From UBA10649 sp963700255 (GTDB lineage Bacteria > Actinomycetota > Actinomycetes > S36-B12): 64,000 bases of DNA. The stretch covers positions 248,001 through 312,000 of the forward strand of contig CAVOWW010000024.1 in assembly GCA_963700255.1 (NCBI GenBank), in the 5' to 3' direction. This document shows, piece by piece, positions 16,640 to 25,706 of this stretch. A program made the translations under genes and the position numbers. How positions within the stretch are numbered: position 1 is the first letter of the stretch; each line of letters begins with the position of its first letter. The notes beneath the pieces were generated by a model. The model saw only the letters and a program-made list of their open reading frames with translations, searched no databases and was not told where the DNA came from.

Positions 16640-17221
16640 GTGGGCGCTGTACGGACCGCGCAGCCGGACGATCGAGCCGCGGTCCTCACGACCATCGTCG
16701 CGGCGTTCGCCGACGATCCGTGCTGGACGTATCTGCTGGGTTCGGACTATCCCCGGCTGGCGCCCCTGTTCGCCGGCGCTCTCTTCGACCAGCGGGTCGG
16801 GGAGGGGACCGTGTGGATGTGCCCCGGTGCCGGCTCGGTCGCCCTGTGGGACCGGCCCGGTGCGTCGCACGACCATGGTCGCGACGGCCATTGGGCTGCG
16901 TTCGATCGAGCGGCAGGACCGGGTCCCACCGCGCGCGTCGCGGCCTACGACGCCGCCCTGGCGGCCGCTTCCCCCGCGGCACCCTTCTGGTACTTGGGCG
17001 TGCTGGCGACGCATCCGGAACGATGGGGGACCGGCCTGGCCACGGCCGTGATCGAGCCGGGCCTGGCCAGCGCCGATCAGGACGGTCTCGTGTGCTGCCT
17101 GGAGACCTCGACCCTCGCGAACCGCGACTTCTACGTGCGTCGAGGATTCACGCAGGCGGTACCGGTGCCCCTGGACGGCGGGCCCCCGACGTGGTGGATG
17201 ACCCGCCCCGCGCGGGGCTGA
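16640..17221 (+). CDS. GNAT-family N-acetyltransferase
   Basis: 193 aa. Acetyl-CoA-binding motif A can be recognised in LGVLATHPERWGTGLATAVIEPGL, with NRDFYVRRGFTQ as the typical last strand. Substrate unknown. I choose the GTG at 16640, overlapping the transpeptidase stop region; the longer open frame is a shadow of the transpeptidase tail. It probably shares the transpeptidase transcript, which ends in the hairpin at 17228. Confidence 0.84.
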   Translation: MGAVRTAQPDDRAAVLTTIVAAFADDPCWTYLLGSDYPRLAPLFAGALFDQRVGEGTVWMCPGAGSVALWDRPGASHDHGRDGHWAAFDRAAGPGPTARVAAYDAALAAASPAAPFWYLGVLATHPERWGTGLATAVIEPGLASADQDGLVCCLETSTLANRDFYVRRGFTQAVPVPLDGGPPTWWMTRPARG

Positions 17222-17227
17222 CAACGA

Positions 17228-17260
17228 CGAAGGCCCCGGTCCAGCGGACCGGGGCCTTCG
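17228..17260. terminator. bidirectional terminator between the GNAT gene and qcrB
   Basis: CGAAGGCCCCGGTCC and GGACCGGGGCCTTCG form a perfect 15-bp stem with an AGC loop. It lies between the convergent stops at 17221 (plus) and 17271 (minus). Confidence 0.85.
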
Positions 17261-17270
17261 TGCTGCGTGC

Positions 17271-19016
17271 TCAGTGCTGCGAGCGCTCCTGCTCGACCTG
17301 CTCGGCGTTCGTCTCGGCCATGCCGGGGTGGTGCAGGACCCCGCCGTGTCCGCGGTTGATCACGTCAGCGTCCTCGTAGGCGTGCAGGGGAGCCTCGATC
17401 GCGGCGTCGTGACCGGCGTGGTGCTGGCCGGCCTCGATCTCTTCCATCGACGGCATCGGGATGTTGTCGGCGTAGAAGAAGGTGCTCAGCTTGTGTCGCA
17501 TCGACTGCCAGCGGTAGTGCTTGTTGCGCACCCCGTCGGCGTCCGTCTTCTCCGGCGCCGGCAGCGGTGCGTAGTCGGTCTTGGAGGTGATGACGGCCAT
17601 GTCCTTGACGGACAGCGGCTGGTGCACCTCGATGAACTCGCCATGCGGGAGTCGCAGGACACGCCCCGACTCGTATCCGTGGAGGAGCTTCGCGTTGTCG
17701 CGCCGCTGGAGACCGAGGCACGTGCGGCGCGTCACCACGAACACGATCGGCGGGATGACGAACAGGGTCACCCGCAGGAACCAGATGATCGAGTTGATCG
17801 ACAGGTCGAACGCGACCGCGATGATGTCGTTGGCGCCGCCGACCCAGAGCAGCAGGTAGAACGAGATCGCCATCATGCCCAGTGCTGTGCGAGTCGGCGC
17901 GTTGCGGGGACGGTCGAGCAGGTTGTGCTCCCGCTTGTCGCCGGTGACCCACGCCTCGATGAACGGGTAGAGGGCCAGCACGGTGAACAGGATCCCCGGC
18001 AGGATCATCGCCGGTATGAGGATGTTCCAGGAGATGGTGAAGCCGAAGGCGGACGTCTCCCAGTTCGGCATGGTGCGCAGGGCGCCGTCGAGGAAGCCGA
18101 TGTACCAGTCAGGCTGGGAGCCCGCGGACACCTGGTCGGGCATGTAGGGGCCGAAGATCCAGATCGGGTTGATCGTCACCAGGCCGCCGATGAGGGCGAC
18201 GATGCCGAAGACGATGAAGAAGAAGCCGCCTGCCTTGGCCATGTAGACCGGCAGCAGCGGGTAGCCGACGACGTTGTCGTTGTTGCGGCCCGGACCGGGG
18301 AACTGGGTGTGCTTCTGCGTCCACACGAGCATGAGGTGCGCAGTGACGAGGCCGAGGATCAGGCCCGGGATGAGCAGGATGTGCACGCCGTAGAGGCGTG
18401 AGATGAAGTCGGTGCCGGGGAACTCGCCACCGAACAGCAGGAACGCAGCCCAGGTGCCGACGACGGGAACGGCCTGCATGATGCCGCGCGCGATCTGCAG
18501 GCCGGTGCCGGACAGCAGGTCATCGGGGAGGGAGTAGCCAGAGAAGCCCGCGAGGAGGGCCAGCGTCGTGAGGGCCACGCCGATGAGCCAGTTGAACTCG
18601 CGGGGCTTGCGGAACGCGCCGGTGAAGAAGACGCGGAACATGTGGACGGCCATGGCCGCGATGAAGATGAGCGCCGACCAGTGGTGCATCTGGCGCAGGA
18701 GGAGCCCGCCGCGGATGTCGAACGAGATGTCGAGCGTGGACGCGTACGCCTCGGACATCTTGATGCCCTGGAGGGGCACGTAGGACCCGTCGTAGATGAC
18801 CTCGATCATCGACGGCTTGTAGAACAGCGTCAGGAAGACACCGGTCAGCAGTACGACGATGAAGCTGTACAGGGCGATCTCGCCGAGCATGAACGACCAG
18901 TGGTCGGGGAAGACCTTGCCCAGGTTGCGGGACAGGAACTTGTTGCTGCCGATGCGCTTGTCGACGTAGGTCGCCGTGGCGCCGCCAGCCTTCTCGATGG
19001 GGCTCGTGGTGGTCAT
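17271..19016 (-). CDS. qcrB: menaquinol-cytochrome c reductase cytochrome b subunit (QcrB)
   Basis: 581 aa. Binds menaquinol and two b hemes in the bcc complex. N-terminal half with heme-ligand helices (LLRQMHHWSALIFIAAMAVHMFRVF and YGVHILLIPGLILGLVTAHLMLVWTQKHTQ regions), quinol-site GWELP-like segment replaced by the actinobacterial WETSAFGF, and the long hydrophilic C-terminal extension typical of the phylum. Last gene of qcrC-qcrA-qcrB, overlapping qcrA by ATGA. QcrB is the target of the Q203-type inhibitors in mycobacteria. Confidence 0.96.
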   Translation of the reverse strand: MTTTSPIEKAGGATATYVDKRIGSNKFLSRNLGKVFPDHWSFMLGEIALYSFIVVLLTGVFLTLFYKPSMIEVIYDGSYVPLQGIKMSEAYASTLDISFDIRGGLLLRQMHHWSALIFIAAMAVHMFRVFFTGAFRKPREFNWLIGVALTTLALLAGFSGYSLPDDLLSGTGLQIARGIMQAVPVVGTWAAFLLFGGEFPGTDFISRLYGVHILLIPGLILGLVTAHLMLVWTQKHTQFPGPGRNNDNVVGYPLLPVYMAKAGGFFFIVFGIVALIGGLVTINPIWIFGPYMPDQVSAGSQPDWYIGFLDGALRTMPNWETSAFGFTISWNILIPAMILPGILFTVLALYPFIEAWVTGDKREHNLLDRPRNAPTRTALGMMAISFYLLLWVGGANDIIAVAFDLSINSIIWFLRVTLFVIPPIVFVVTRRTCLGLQRRDNAKLLHGYESGRVLRLPHGEFIEVHQPLSVKDMAVITSKTDYAPLPAPEKTDADGVRNKHYRWQSMRHKLSTFFYADNIPMPSMEEIEAGQHHAGHDAAIEAPLHAYEDADVINRGHGGVLHHPGMAETNAEQVEQERSQH

Positions 19017-20077
19017 CCGCGCTCCCAGAAACTCGGTCCGACAGGTTCAGCGAAGTCCGACATCGCCACCAGGTAGCCTTCCTCGTCCACGCCGATCGGC
19101 AACTGGGGCATCCGCCGCGCCGCCGGGCCGAAGACCACGTTGCCGGCATCGGCCAGGTCGAACGTCGACTGGTGGCAGGGGCACAGCAGGTGATGGGTGC
19201 GCTGCTCGTACAGGGCGATGGGGCAGCCCACGTGGGTGCAGATCTTCGAGTAGGCGAGGATCCCCTGGTAGTCCCAGCCGTCGCCCTGCTGGGCGCGGAT
19301 CTCGTCCGGATCCATCCGGACGAGGATGATCGCCGCCTTGCCGCGGGCGTTGAGGTTGCCCTCGGCCTCCTCGACCTCGCGCAGGTCCTCGGGGATGCCC
19401 GAGATGAGGCCGCCCACGGGCAGGTCCTCGGGCTTGACCGGTCCGTAGGTGCCGTCCGAGACGATGCGCGACCCTGCGGTCCAGATGGTGGTGGACAGGA
19501 TGTCGGCGGGGGACAGGTTCTCCTCCGCCTCCAGGGGCGTGGGGACCCACATGTCCTTGAGCATCACCACGAGGGGGATCGGGAACAGCACGAGGGCGCC
19601 GATGAGCGTGCGGCGGATGAGCTTGAAGCGGGCGAACCCGGACTCGTCCTTGCCGCGCTCGTAGTTGGCCGCCGCCTCGCGCGTGGCGCCGGCCGGCGAC
19701 ACCTGGTCGTGGCGCTGCTGGACGACCTCCACGTCGGGCATGAGCTTCTTGGCCCACTGGATCGCGCCGGCCCCGATGAGGAAGATGGCCGCGCCCATCG
19801 TGAAGCCCAGCGCGACGGTGCTGGCACCGACCTCGCCGAAGACCGGGATGTAGACGACCGTCGTCTTGTCGATGCCGACGTAGGCGACGACGAAGAGCAC
19901 GACGAACAGCATCGACAGCAGGAACATCGAGGCCACCTGCCGCTCCGCGCGCCGGGCTGCCTTGGGGTCGGTGTCGGCGGCCCGGAGCCGATGCGGCACA
20001 TCGGCGACGGGGGAGTGCCCCAGCTTGGCCGGAGCGGGCGATTCGGAGTGGCCCTGCTTGGGCGAGATGTCGGTCAT
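19013..20077 (-). CDS. qcrA: Rieske iron-sulfur subunit (QcrA)
   Basis: 354 aa. Carries the 2Fe-2S cluster that oxidises menaquinol. Ligand motifs CTHVGC and CPCHQS, with the disulfide cysteines in place. Three N-terminal transmembrane helices (MFLLSMLFVVLFVVAYVG, ALGFTMGAAIFLIGAGAIQW and IGALVLFPIPLVVML) are the actinobacterial form. The start is MTDISPKQGHS (ATG at 20075-20077) overlapping the qcrC stop. A longer open frame upstream is a shadow of qcrC. Confidence 0.95.
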   Translation of the reverse strand: MTDISPKQGHSESPAPAKLGHSPVADVPHRLRAADTDPKAARRAERQVASMFLLSMLFVVLFVVAYVGIDKTTVVYIPVFGEVGASTVALGFTMGAAIFLIGAGAIQWAKKLMPDVEVVQQRHDQVSPAGATREAAANYERGKDESGFARFKLIRRTLIGALVLFPIPLVVMLKDMWVPTPLEAEENLSPADILSTTIWTAGSRIVSDGTYGPVKPEDLPVGGLISGIPEDLREVEEAEGNLNARGKAAIILVRMDPDEIRAQQGDGWDYQGILAYSKICTHVGCPIALYEQRTHHLLCPCHQSTFDLADAGNVVFGPAARRMPQLPIGVDEEGYLVAMSDFAEPVGPSFWERG

Positions 20078-20865
20078 CGCGACTTGATTCCGATCCAGAC
20101 GGCCGCGGCGATCAGGGCGGCGAACACGGCGAGGAAGAGGAACACGGTCTCCGTGACCGGGCCGAAGCGGCCCAGGTTCAGGCCACCGGGGCTGGGAGCC
20201 TGCTGCAGCTCCTTGATGTACGCGATGATCTCCTGCTTCTGCTCCGTCGGCAGCTGGGCGTCGCTGAAGACCGGCATGTTCTGCGGCCCGGTCAGCATCG
20301 CCTGGTAGATGGTCTTGGCGGAGGAGCCCATGAGGTTCGGGGCGTACTTGCCCTGGGTGAGGGCGCCCCCCTGGCCGGCGGCCTGATGGCACTGGGCGCA
20401 GTTGATCCGGAACAGCTCGCCACCGAGGGCGATGTCCGCGTCGGCGTAGTCGAGCTGCTCGGCGGTCGGGATGGCCGGGCCCGGAGCCAGGGTGGCGATG
20501 TAGGCCGCCATCGCCGCGATGTCCTCCTCGGGGTACACGTTCTCCTTCGTGGGCGCCTGTGCGCCCGGTGCCGCGAGCGGCATGCGTCCGGTGGAGACCT
20601 GGAAGTCGACCGCGGCGGCGCCGACGCCGACGAGGGTCGGGCCGGACGCCGTGCCCTGGGCCTCGAGTCCGTGGCACGACGAGCAGCCCTCGAGGTAGAG
20701 CTGCCGGCCCGCCTCGACCTGGGTCTCGGTGCCGACGGCGATGGCCGCCTCCGCAGGCTGGACGCTGGCGACTGCGGCGTAGCCGCCACCCACCACGGCC
20801 AGGGCGCCGATCAACAACGTGGATGCCACGATCGGGCTTCGCCGTCGTGCGGCCAGGAACTTCAC
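20074..20865 (-). CDS. qcrC: diheme cytochrome c subunit (QcrC)
   Basis: 263 aa. Two heme c motifs, CSSCH and CAQCH, in tandem cytochrome c domains, with a C-terminal helix (VFLFLAVFAALIAAAVWIGI) and an N-terminal signal/anchor helix. It passes electrons straight to CtaC in the bcc-aa3 supercomplex, replacing soluble cytochrome c. GTG start. Order ctaE-qcrC-qcrA-qcrB on the minus strand is the actinobacterial standard. Confidence 0.96.
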   Translation of the reverse strand: MKFLAARRRSPIVASTLLIGALAVVGGGYAAVASVQPAEAAIAVGTETQVEAGRQLYLEGCSSCHGLEAQGTASGPTLVGVGAAAVDFQVSTGRMPLAAPGAQAPTKENVYPEEDIAAMAAYIATLAPGPAIPTAEQLDYADADIALGGELFRINCAQCHQAAGQGGALTQGKYAPNLMGSSAKTIYQAMLTGPQNMPVFSDAQLPTEQKQEIIAYIKELQQAPSPGGLNLGRFGPVTETVFLFLAVFAALIAAAVWIGIKSR

Positions 20866-20914
20866 TCTCGCCGAACCTCTCTGCCGAGTAGAGCCGTCTG
20901 CTGGAACCGTGCGG

Positions 20915-21520
20915 TTACTTGAGGATGTAGATCATGAAGAACAGGGCGATCCACACCACGTCGACGAAGTGCCAGTAGTACGACGTGACGATCGCCCGGG
21001 TGGCCTGGTCGTGAGTGAAGCGCTTGGCGACGTAGGTGGTGGCCAGCACGAAGAGGAACGCGATGAGGCCGCCCGTCACGTGCAGGCCGTGGAACCCGGT
21101 CGTCAGGTAGAACGCGGTGCCGTACGCGTTGGACGAGAGCGTCAGGCCCTCCTGCACGAGGGTGACGTACTCGGTCACCTGGCCCGCGATGAAGAACGAG
21201 CCCATGAGGAAGGTGATGATGAACCAGCGGCGCAGCCCCTTGACGTCCCCGCGCTCCGCGGCGAACACGCCGAGCTGGCAGGTGACGCTGGACAGGACCA
21301 GGACGGTCGTGTTGACGCTGGCGAACGGGATGTTCAGCAGCTGCGTCTCCTGGGCCCACAGCTCGGGGTTGACGGCGCGGAGCGTGAAGTACATCGCGAA
21401 CAGGGCCGCGAAGAACATCAGCTCACTGGACAGCCAGACGATGGTGCCGACGGCGACCATGTTGGGCCGGTTCGCCGGCGCATGGGCATAGGCCTGGGGG
21501 ACTGTCGTTGCGTTCGCCAC
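20915..21520 (-). CDS. ctaE: cytochrome c oxidase subunit III (CtaE)
   Basis: 201 aa, five transmembrane helices as in actinobacterial CtaE (MVAVGTIVWLSSELMFFAALF, LVLSSVTCQLGVFAAERG, FIITFLMGSFFIAGQVTEYV, TGFHGLHVTGGLIAFLFVLAT and YYWHFVDVVWIALFFMIYIL). GTG start without any visible Shine-Dalgarno; CCCCCC stands directly before it. A -10-like CTATCT on the minus strand about 14 bases away suggests a very short or leaderless mRNA. First gene of the ctaE-qcrCAB operon. Confidence 0.95.
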   Translation of the reverse strand: MANATTVPQAYAHAPANRPNMVAVGTIVWLSSELMFFAALFAMYFTLRAVNPELWAQETQLLNIPFASVNTTVLVLSSVTCQLGVFAAERGDVKGLRRWFIITFLMGSFFIAGQVTEYVTLVQEGLTLSSNAYGTAFYLTTGFHGLHVTGGLIAFLFVLATTYVAKRFTHDQATRAIVTSYYWHFVDVVWIALFFMIYILK

Positions 21521-21556
21521 GGGGGGAGTCTGGCAGATAGAGCGGCCGGTTTCACC

Positions 21557-21582
21557 GTGACCCCCCGATCCGTTTTGGTCAC
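21557..21582. promoter_or_regulatory. interrupted palindrome in the ctaE / receiver-protein intergenic region
   Basis: GTGACC and GGTCAC are separated by 14 bases between the divergent starts at 21520 and 21622. The left arm overlaps the likely -35 region of ctaE. A candidate operator; no known regulator motif recognised. Confidence 0.35.
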
Positions 21583-21621
21583 ATTGCAGGAGCGCCGTGA
21601 ACGGTGGCTAGAGTGTGCCGC

Positions 21622-22107
21622 GTGGAGCACGAAGAGACCCTCGAGCCGACCCTGGACGAGCACGACGCCTGGTCGCACGACGAGGCCCCGGAGCCCGAGC
21701 CTGAGCCCACCCTGAGGGTGCTGGTGTACAGCGACGACCGCACCACCCGGCAGCAGGTGCGCGCCGCCCTCGGCCGGCGCCCGGCCGCCGACCTGCCGGC
21801 CCTGGAGTACGTCGAGGTGGCAACCCCGCCCATCGTCATCAGCCAGGTCGACAAGGGCGGTTTCGACCTGCTCATCCTCGATGGCGAGGCGTCTCCGGCC
21901 GGAGGCATGGGGATCTGCCGTCAGCTGAAGGACGAGATCTACCGCTGCCCGCCGATCCTCGTGCTGGTCGGGCGTCCGCAGGATGCCTGGCTGGCCACCT
22001 GGTCGCGCGCCGACGGGGTCGTCGCGCACCCCATCGACGCCATCGCCCTCGCCAGGACCGTCACGAAGATCCTGCGTCCCCGCGTTCCCGTCACGTCGTC
22101 CTCCTGA
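21622..22107 (+). CDS. response-regulator receiver-like protein, degenerate
   Basis: 161 aa single receiver-like domain after an acidic N-terminal tail. The beta1 acidic pair (YSDDR) and the phosphoacceptor Asp (LLILDGEA) are present. The conserved Thr/Ser and Lys are not: the beta4 segment reads ILVLVGRPQD and the beta5 segment VVAHPID, where His replaces Lys. No output domain. It may work as a protein-interaction module rather than a phosphorelay. GTG start at 21622; divergent from ctaE and eight bases upstream of trpD. Confidence 0.75.
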   Translation: MEHEETLEPTLDEHDAWSHDEAPEPEPEPTLRVLVYSDDRTTRQQVRAALGRRPAADLPALEYVEVATPPIVISQVDKGGFDLLILDGEASPAGGMGICRQLKDEIYRCPPILVLVGRPQDAWLATWSRADGVVAHPIDAIALARTVTKILRPRVPVTSSS

Positions 22108-22115
22108 CTCCTACT

Positions 22116-23243
22116 GTGGCCGATCCCCAGCCGGGCGCCACCGGCACCTGGCCCGCCGTCCTGACCCGCCTGCTCGACCGGCACGACCTGTCGCCGGCCG
22201 AGGCCGCCTGGGCGATGGAGCAGGTCCTCAGCGGCTCGGCGACGTCCGCCCAGCTGGCCGCGTTCGTGGTCTCGCTGCGGGCCAAGGGGGAGTCAGCCGC
22301 CGAGGTCGATGCGCTGGTGGGCGTCATGCTCGAGCACGCCCGGCTGCTCGACTTCGGCCCCGATGGCGCTCCGGTAGCCCTCGACGTCGTCGGCACGGGT
22401 GGCGATGGCGCCCACACCGTCAACATCTCGACCATGTCGGCGCTCGTGTGCGCGGCGGCGGGAGCACCCGTCATCAAGCACGGCAACCGGGCAGCCTCGT
22501 CCGCCACGGGGACCGCCGACGTGCTGGAGCACCTCGGCGTCGCGATCGACCTCGGTCCCGAGGGGGTCGTCGCGTGCGTCCAGCGGGTCGGCATCGGCTT
22601 CTGCTTCGCCCAGACGCACCATCCGGCCATGCGGCATGCGGGCCCCACGCGTCGCGAGCTGGGCGTGCCCACGGTGTTCAACATCCTCGGACCCCTGACC
22701 AACCCGGGCGGGGCACCGTCCGCCCTCATCGGCTGCGCCAACGCCACGTTGGCGCCGGTGATGGCCGACGTCCTCCACCGCCGCGGGGTGCGCGCCCTGG
22801 TCGTCCGCGGCGAGGACGGGCTGGACGAGATCTCGACCGCCGCCCCGACGCGGGTGTGGGACGCCACCACCGGGCCAGTCGCTCCTGGCATCCTCGATGC
22901 GGCCGACCTCGGCGTCGGGCGCACCGATCCCGAGCTGCTCCGTGGTGGGGACAGCGCCCGCAACGCGGAGCTGCTGCTCGCGGCACTGGGAGCCGGGACG
23001 CCGACCGGGCCGGACGCCGATCGGGTCGCGGCCATCCGGGATGCGGTGGCGGTGAACGCCTCGGCGGCCATGGTCGCCCATGCCGCGGCCGTGACGGCCG
23101 CCTCGGGGCTGGCACCCGACGGACGCGACCTGACGACTCGGGTCGGGGCGCAGCTGCCGCTCATTCGCGGGGTCATGGCGGCCGGAGCCGCGCTCGACGT
23201 GCTGACCGGATGGGTCGCCGTGAGCCGGGAGCTGCGGGGCTGA
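22116..23243 (+). CDS. trpD: anthranilate phosphoribosyltransferase TrpD
   Basis: 375 aa. Second step of tryptophan synthesis, transferring phosphoribose from PRPP to anthranilate. Motifs: GTGGDGAHTVNISTM (PRPP/Mg site), KHGNRAASSATGTAD, and ILGPLTNPGG. GTG start. An isolated trpD next to the respiratory genes repeats the mycobacterial arrangement (Rv2192c). Its stop converges with the nuclease gene, four bases apart. Confidence 0.96.
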   Translation: MADPQPGATGTWPAVLTRLLDRHDLSPAEAAWAMEQVLSGSATSAQLAAFVVSLRAKGESAAEVDALVGVMLEHARLLDFGPDGAPVALDVVGTGGDGAHTVNISTMSALVCAAAGAPVIKHGNRAASSATGTADVLEHLGVAIDLGPEGVVACVQRVGIGFCFAQTHHPAMRHAGPTRRELGVPTVFNILGPLTNPGGAPSALIGCANATLAPVMADVLHRRGVRALVVRGEDGLDEISTAAPTRVWDATTGPVAPGILDAADLGVGRTDPELLRGGDSARNAELLLAALGAGTPTGPDADRVAAIRDAVAVNASAAMVAHAAAVTAASGLAPDGRDLTTRVGAQLPLIRGVMAAGAALDVLTGWVAVSRELRG

Positions 23244-23246
23244 TGC

Positions 23247-25061
23247 TCAGGCGCTGACCATGCGGGTCACCGCGACGGCGTCGACCGGCCCGCGCGGCCG
23301 GCTCGCGGCGGCAACCGTCGTGTGGTCGTGGGTGCCGTGCCATGCCTCGTGCGTGGACCGGCGCACCTCGCCCAGCAGCTGGACGAGGTCGCCACCGCAG
23401 AGGCGCGGCAGGGCGAGACCGGTCGACGAGCGCACGAGCCGCACCCCCTCGGTGTCCAGCCACGCCAGCAGCTCCTGCGCCTCCTCGGTGAGGCCGGCGG
23501 GGGCCGGTGCCGTGGCCGGATCCACGTGCTCCCCGCTGGCGATCAGCGCATCGACCGCTGGCCGCGGGTCGACGCCCGGTGCCGCATGGGCCGCCCCCGC
23601 CAGCCGTCCGAACCGCATCAGGTGGATGTCCCAGCCGTGATCGGCGGTCGGCCGGGCGGCCACGAGCTCGGGCTCGGCGGCCAGCATGGACAGGCGGTGC
23701 GTGCGCAGGCTCGCGCTGCTGAGCTGCGCCAGCCGCTCGCGCCACAGGGCCGCCTCCTCGTAACGCTCCTCGTCCGCAAGCCGGGCCATGCGCTCGACGA
23801 CCACGGTGACGGCCGTGCTGAGGTCGCCGGAGAGGGCGTCGCGCAGTCGGTCGACAGCGTCGTCGTAGGCCTCGCGGTCGCCGGCCGAGGAGCACGGGGC
23901 CAGGCATCGTCCGAGCTCGGCGAGGGCGCACCCCGGGGAGAGCTGTCGGGGTCGTCGGGCGATACGGCTCGTGCAGGTGCGGACCGGGTGCGCCAGCAGC
24001 AGGGCCTCGGCGGCCGCCTCGGCGGCGTGCCGTGAGCCGAACGGCCCGAGGTAGCGGGCCCCGTCGCCGGTGTCGTCCGCGACGGTGCGGACCTGCGCGA
24101 GGCGAGGCGCCGGCTCGACGGTGAGCTTGAGCCAGATCTGGGACTCGGGGCGGCGCGAGCGCTGGTTGTACCGGGGCTTGTGCGCCGCGATGAGCCTGAG
24201 CTCGCGCACGCGAGCCTCGAGCACGGTGGCGCACACGATGGGCGTGACCCGCTCGGCGATGCGGACCATCTCGGCCATGCGCCGGCGCTGCTCGGACGCC
24301 GTGAAGTAGCTGCGGACCCGGGTGCGGATGCTCCGCGAGGTGCCCACGTAGAGAGGCGTGCCCTGGGCGTCCTCGAAGACGTATACGCCGGGGGCGTCCG
24401 GCAGGCCGGCGGCGAGATGCCGCTTCGTGCGCTGCGCGGTGCTCACCCGCGAGCCGAACGCCTGGAGGTCCTCCAGCGTGCTGACGCCGAGATCCCCGGC
24501 CCGCTCGATGAGCCCGTGCAGCACGTCGGCGGTGGCGCTGGCATCGTCGAAAGCGCGGTGGTTGGGCGTGACGGAGGCGCGGAAGTGGGCTGCCAGGGTG
24601 CCCAGCTTGCAGTTGCGCACCTCGTCGCGGTGCAGGGCGACCCGGGCCAGCCGAGCCGTGTCGACCACGGTGCTGCCCGGCCACGGGTAGTCGTGCAGCC
24701 CGCATGCGGCCTTGAGGAAGCCGACGTCATAGGGCGCGTTGTGGGCGACGAGGACGGCGTCGCCCAGGAACTCGAGGAAGGCGGGGAGCACGGTCGGCAA
24801 CCGAGGTGCGCCGGCGACGAGGGCATCGGTGATGCCGGTCAGCGAGGCCACGAAGGCGGGGATGGGGGAGCCCGGATTGACCAGGCTCTGGAACTCGCCG
24901 ATGCGCTCGCCTCCGCGGACCTTGACGGCGCCGATCTCGGTGATGCCCGCATCGGCGGGGGCACCACCGGTCGTCTCGAGGTCGACCACCACGAAGGTCA
25001 CGTCGCGCAGCGGTGTGCCCAGGTCCGCGAAGGACGTCTGGGTGCCGCGGGCCGGGTGCAT
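23247..25061 (-). CDS. DEDDh exonuclease fused to GIY-YIG (UvrC-like) nuclease domain
   Basis: 604 aa. Residues 20-180 are a DnaQ-like 3'-5' exonuclease (FVVVDLETTGG with the DxE motif; HNAPYDVGFL; HRAFDDASATADVL). Around residue 225 a GIY-YIG domain begins (DAPGVYVFEDAQGTPLYVGTSRSIRTRVRSYF), followed by a UvrC-like middle (LSPGCALAELGRCLAPCS). The family is conserved across actinobacteria (Rv2191 type) and annotated as UvrC-like. A role in DNA repair is likely but not proven. Strand opposite to trpD. Confidence 0.92.
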   Translation of the reverse strand: MHPARGTQTSFADLGTPLRDVTFVVVDLETTGGAPADAGITEIGAVKVRGGERIGEFQSLVNPGSPIPAFVASLTGITDALVAGAPRLPTVLPAFLEFLGDAVLVAHNAPYDVGFLKAACGLHDYPWPGSTVVDTARLARVALHRDEVRNCKLGTLAAHFRASVTPNHRAFDDASATADVLHGLIERAGDLGVSTLEDLQAFGSRVSTAQRTKRHLAAGLPDAPGVYVFEDAQGTPLYVGTSRSIRTRVRSYFTASEQRRRMAEMVRIAERVTPIVCATVLEARVRELRLIAAHKPRYNQRSRRPESQIWLKLTVEPAPRLAQVRTVADDTGDGARYLGPFGSRHAAEAAAEALLLAHPVRTCTSRIARRPRQLSPGCALAELGRCLAPCSSAGDREAYDDAVDRLRDALSGDLSTAVTVVVERMARLADEERYEEAALWRERLAQLSSASLRTHRLSMLAAEPELVAARPTADHGWDIHLMRFGRLAGAAHAAPGVDPRPAVDALIASGEHVDPATAPAPAGLTEEAQELLAWLDTEGVRLVRSSTGLALPRLCGGDLVQLLGEVRRSTHEAWHGTHDHTTVAAASRPRGPVDAVAVTRMVSA

Positions 25062-25136
25062 GGCCCGAAACTAGGCGACCAGCCTGACAGCGGCGGGCAG
25101 CGCGCGCCGGCCGGTCGGGTCGGTAGGGTCGGCGTC

Positions 25137-25415
25137 GTGGCCGACACCGCTGTGATCCCCGATGACCGATCCCGCTGGCGCTGCGCGCACTGCGGGAACC
25201 TCACCCGCTTCGACGTCACCCGGACGTCGCGGGTGCGCGAGTACTGGCACCTGTCGATGGGCGGCGAGCCGCAGGTCGAGGAGCGCGAGGTGCTGGCCGA
25301 CACCGTCGAGTCGGTGATCTGCCGGTGGTGCGGGGCGGCCGACCGGATCGAGGTCGTCGCCCGGCCGGAGTTCGGCGGACCGGCCGACGAGGGCCCCGGC
25401 GACGGCGGCCCCTGA
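25137..25415 (+). CDS. small zinc-ribbon-like protein
   Basis: 92 aa. Two CXXC knuckles, CAHCGN and CRWCGA, about 50 residues apart suggest one structural zinc site. The middle is REYWHLSMGGEPQVEEREVL. GTG start; 75 bases from the divergent nuclease gene. No other homology recognised; conserved in related actinobacteria as hypothetical. Confidence 0.75.
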   Translation: MADTAVIPDDRSRWRCAHCGNLTRFDVTRTSRVREYWHLSMGGEPQVEEREVLADTVESVICRWCGAADRIEVVARPEFGGPADEGPGDGGP

Positions 25416-25463
25416 CCCCTGCCGCGCGGGGGTGTGTCAGACCGTCCTTCTAGCGTCGGGCAC

Positions 25464-25706
25464 ATGATCATCGACTGTGGCACCTGTGCCGTCGCGGGCC
25501 TGGCCTGCGGCGACTGCGTGGTCTCCGTGCTCCTCGGCGCTCCCGAGGCCCTCGACCGACTGGGCAGCACTCCGACCGGTATGCCCGAATCGACCGTTCT
25601 GCCCCTTATGCACGTCGAGGACGAGCATGCTGCCGCCTTGGCGGTCCTCGCCGGCTCCGGCCTCGTGCCGCCGCTGCGTCTCGTGCCTCGCTCCCAGGCC
25701 AGCTAG
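25464..25706 (+). CDS. small Cys-motif protein next to NlpC/P60 gene
   Basis: 80 aa. Opens MIIDCGTCAVAGLACGDCVV, with a C-x2-C-x6-C-x2-C cluster within the first 18 residues, fit for binding a metal or an Fe-S cluster. The rest is a short helix (HAAALAVLAGSGLVPPLRLV). I choose the ATG at 25464 over an earlier in-frame start because the Cys motif is normally N-terminal. It lies directly before the RipC-like gene. Function unknown. Confidence 0.75.
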   Translation: MIIDCGTCAVAGLACGDCVVSVLLGAPEALDRLGSTPTGMPESTVLPLMHVEDEHAAALAVLAGSGLVPPLRLVPRSQAS

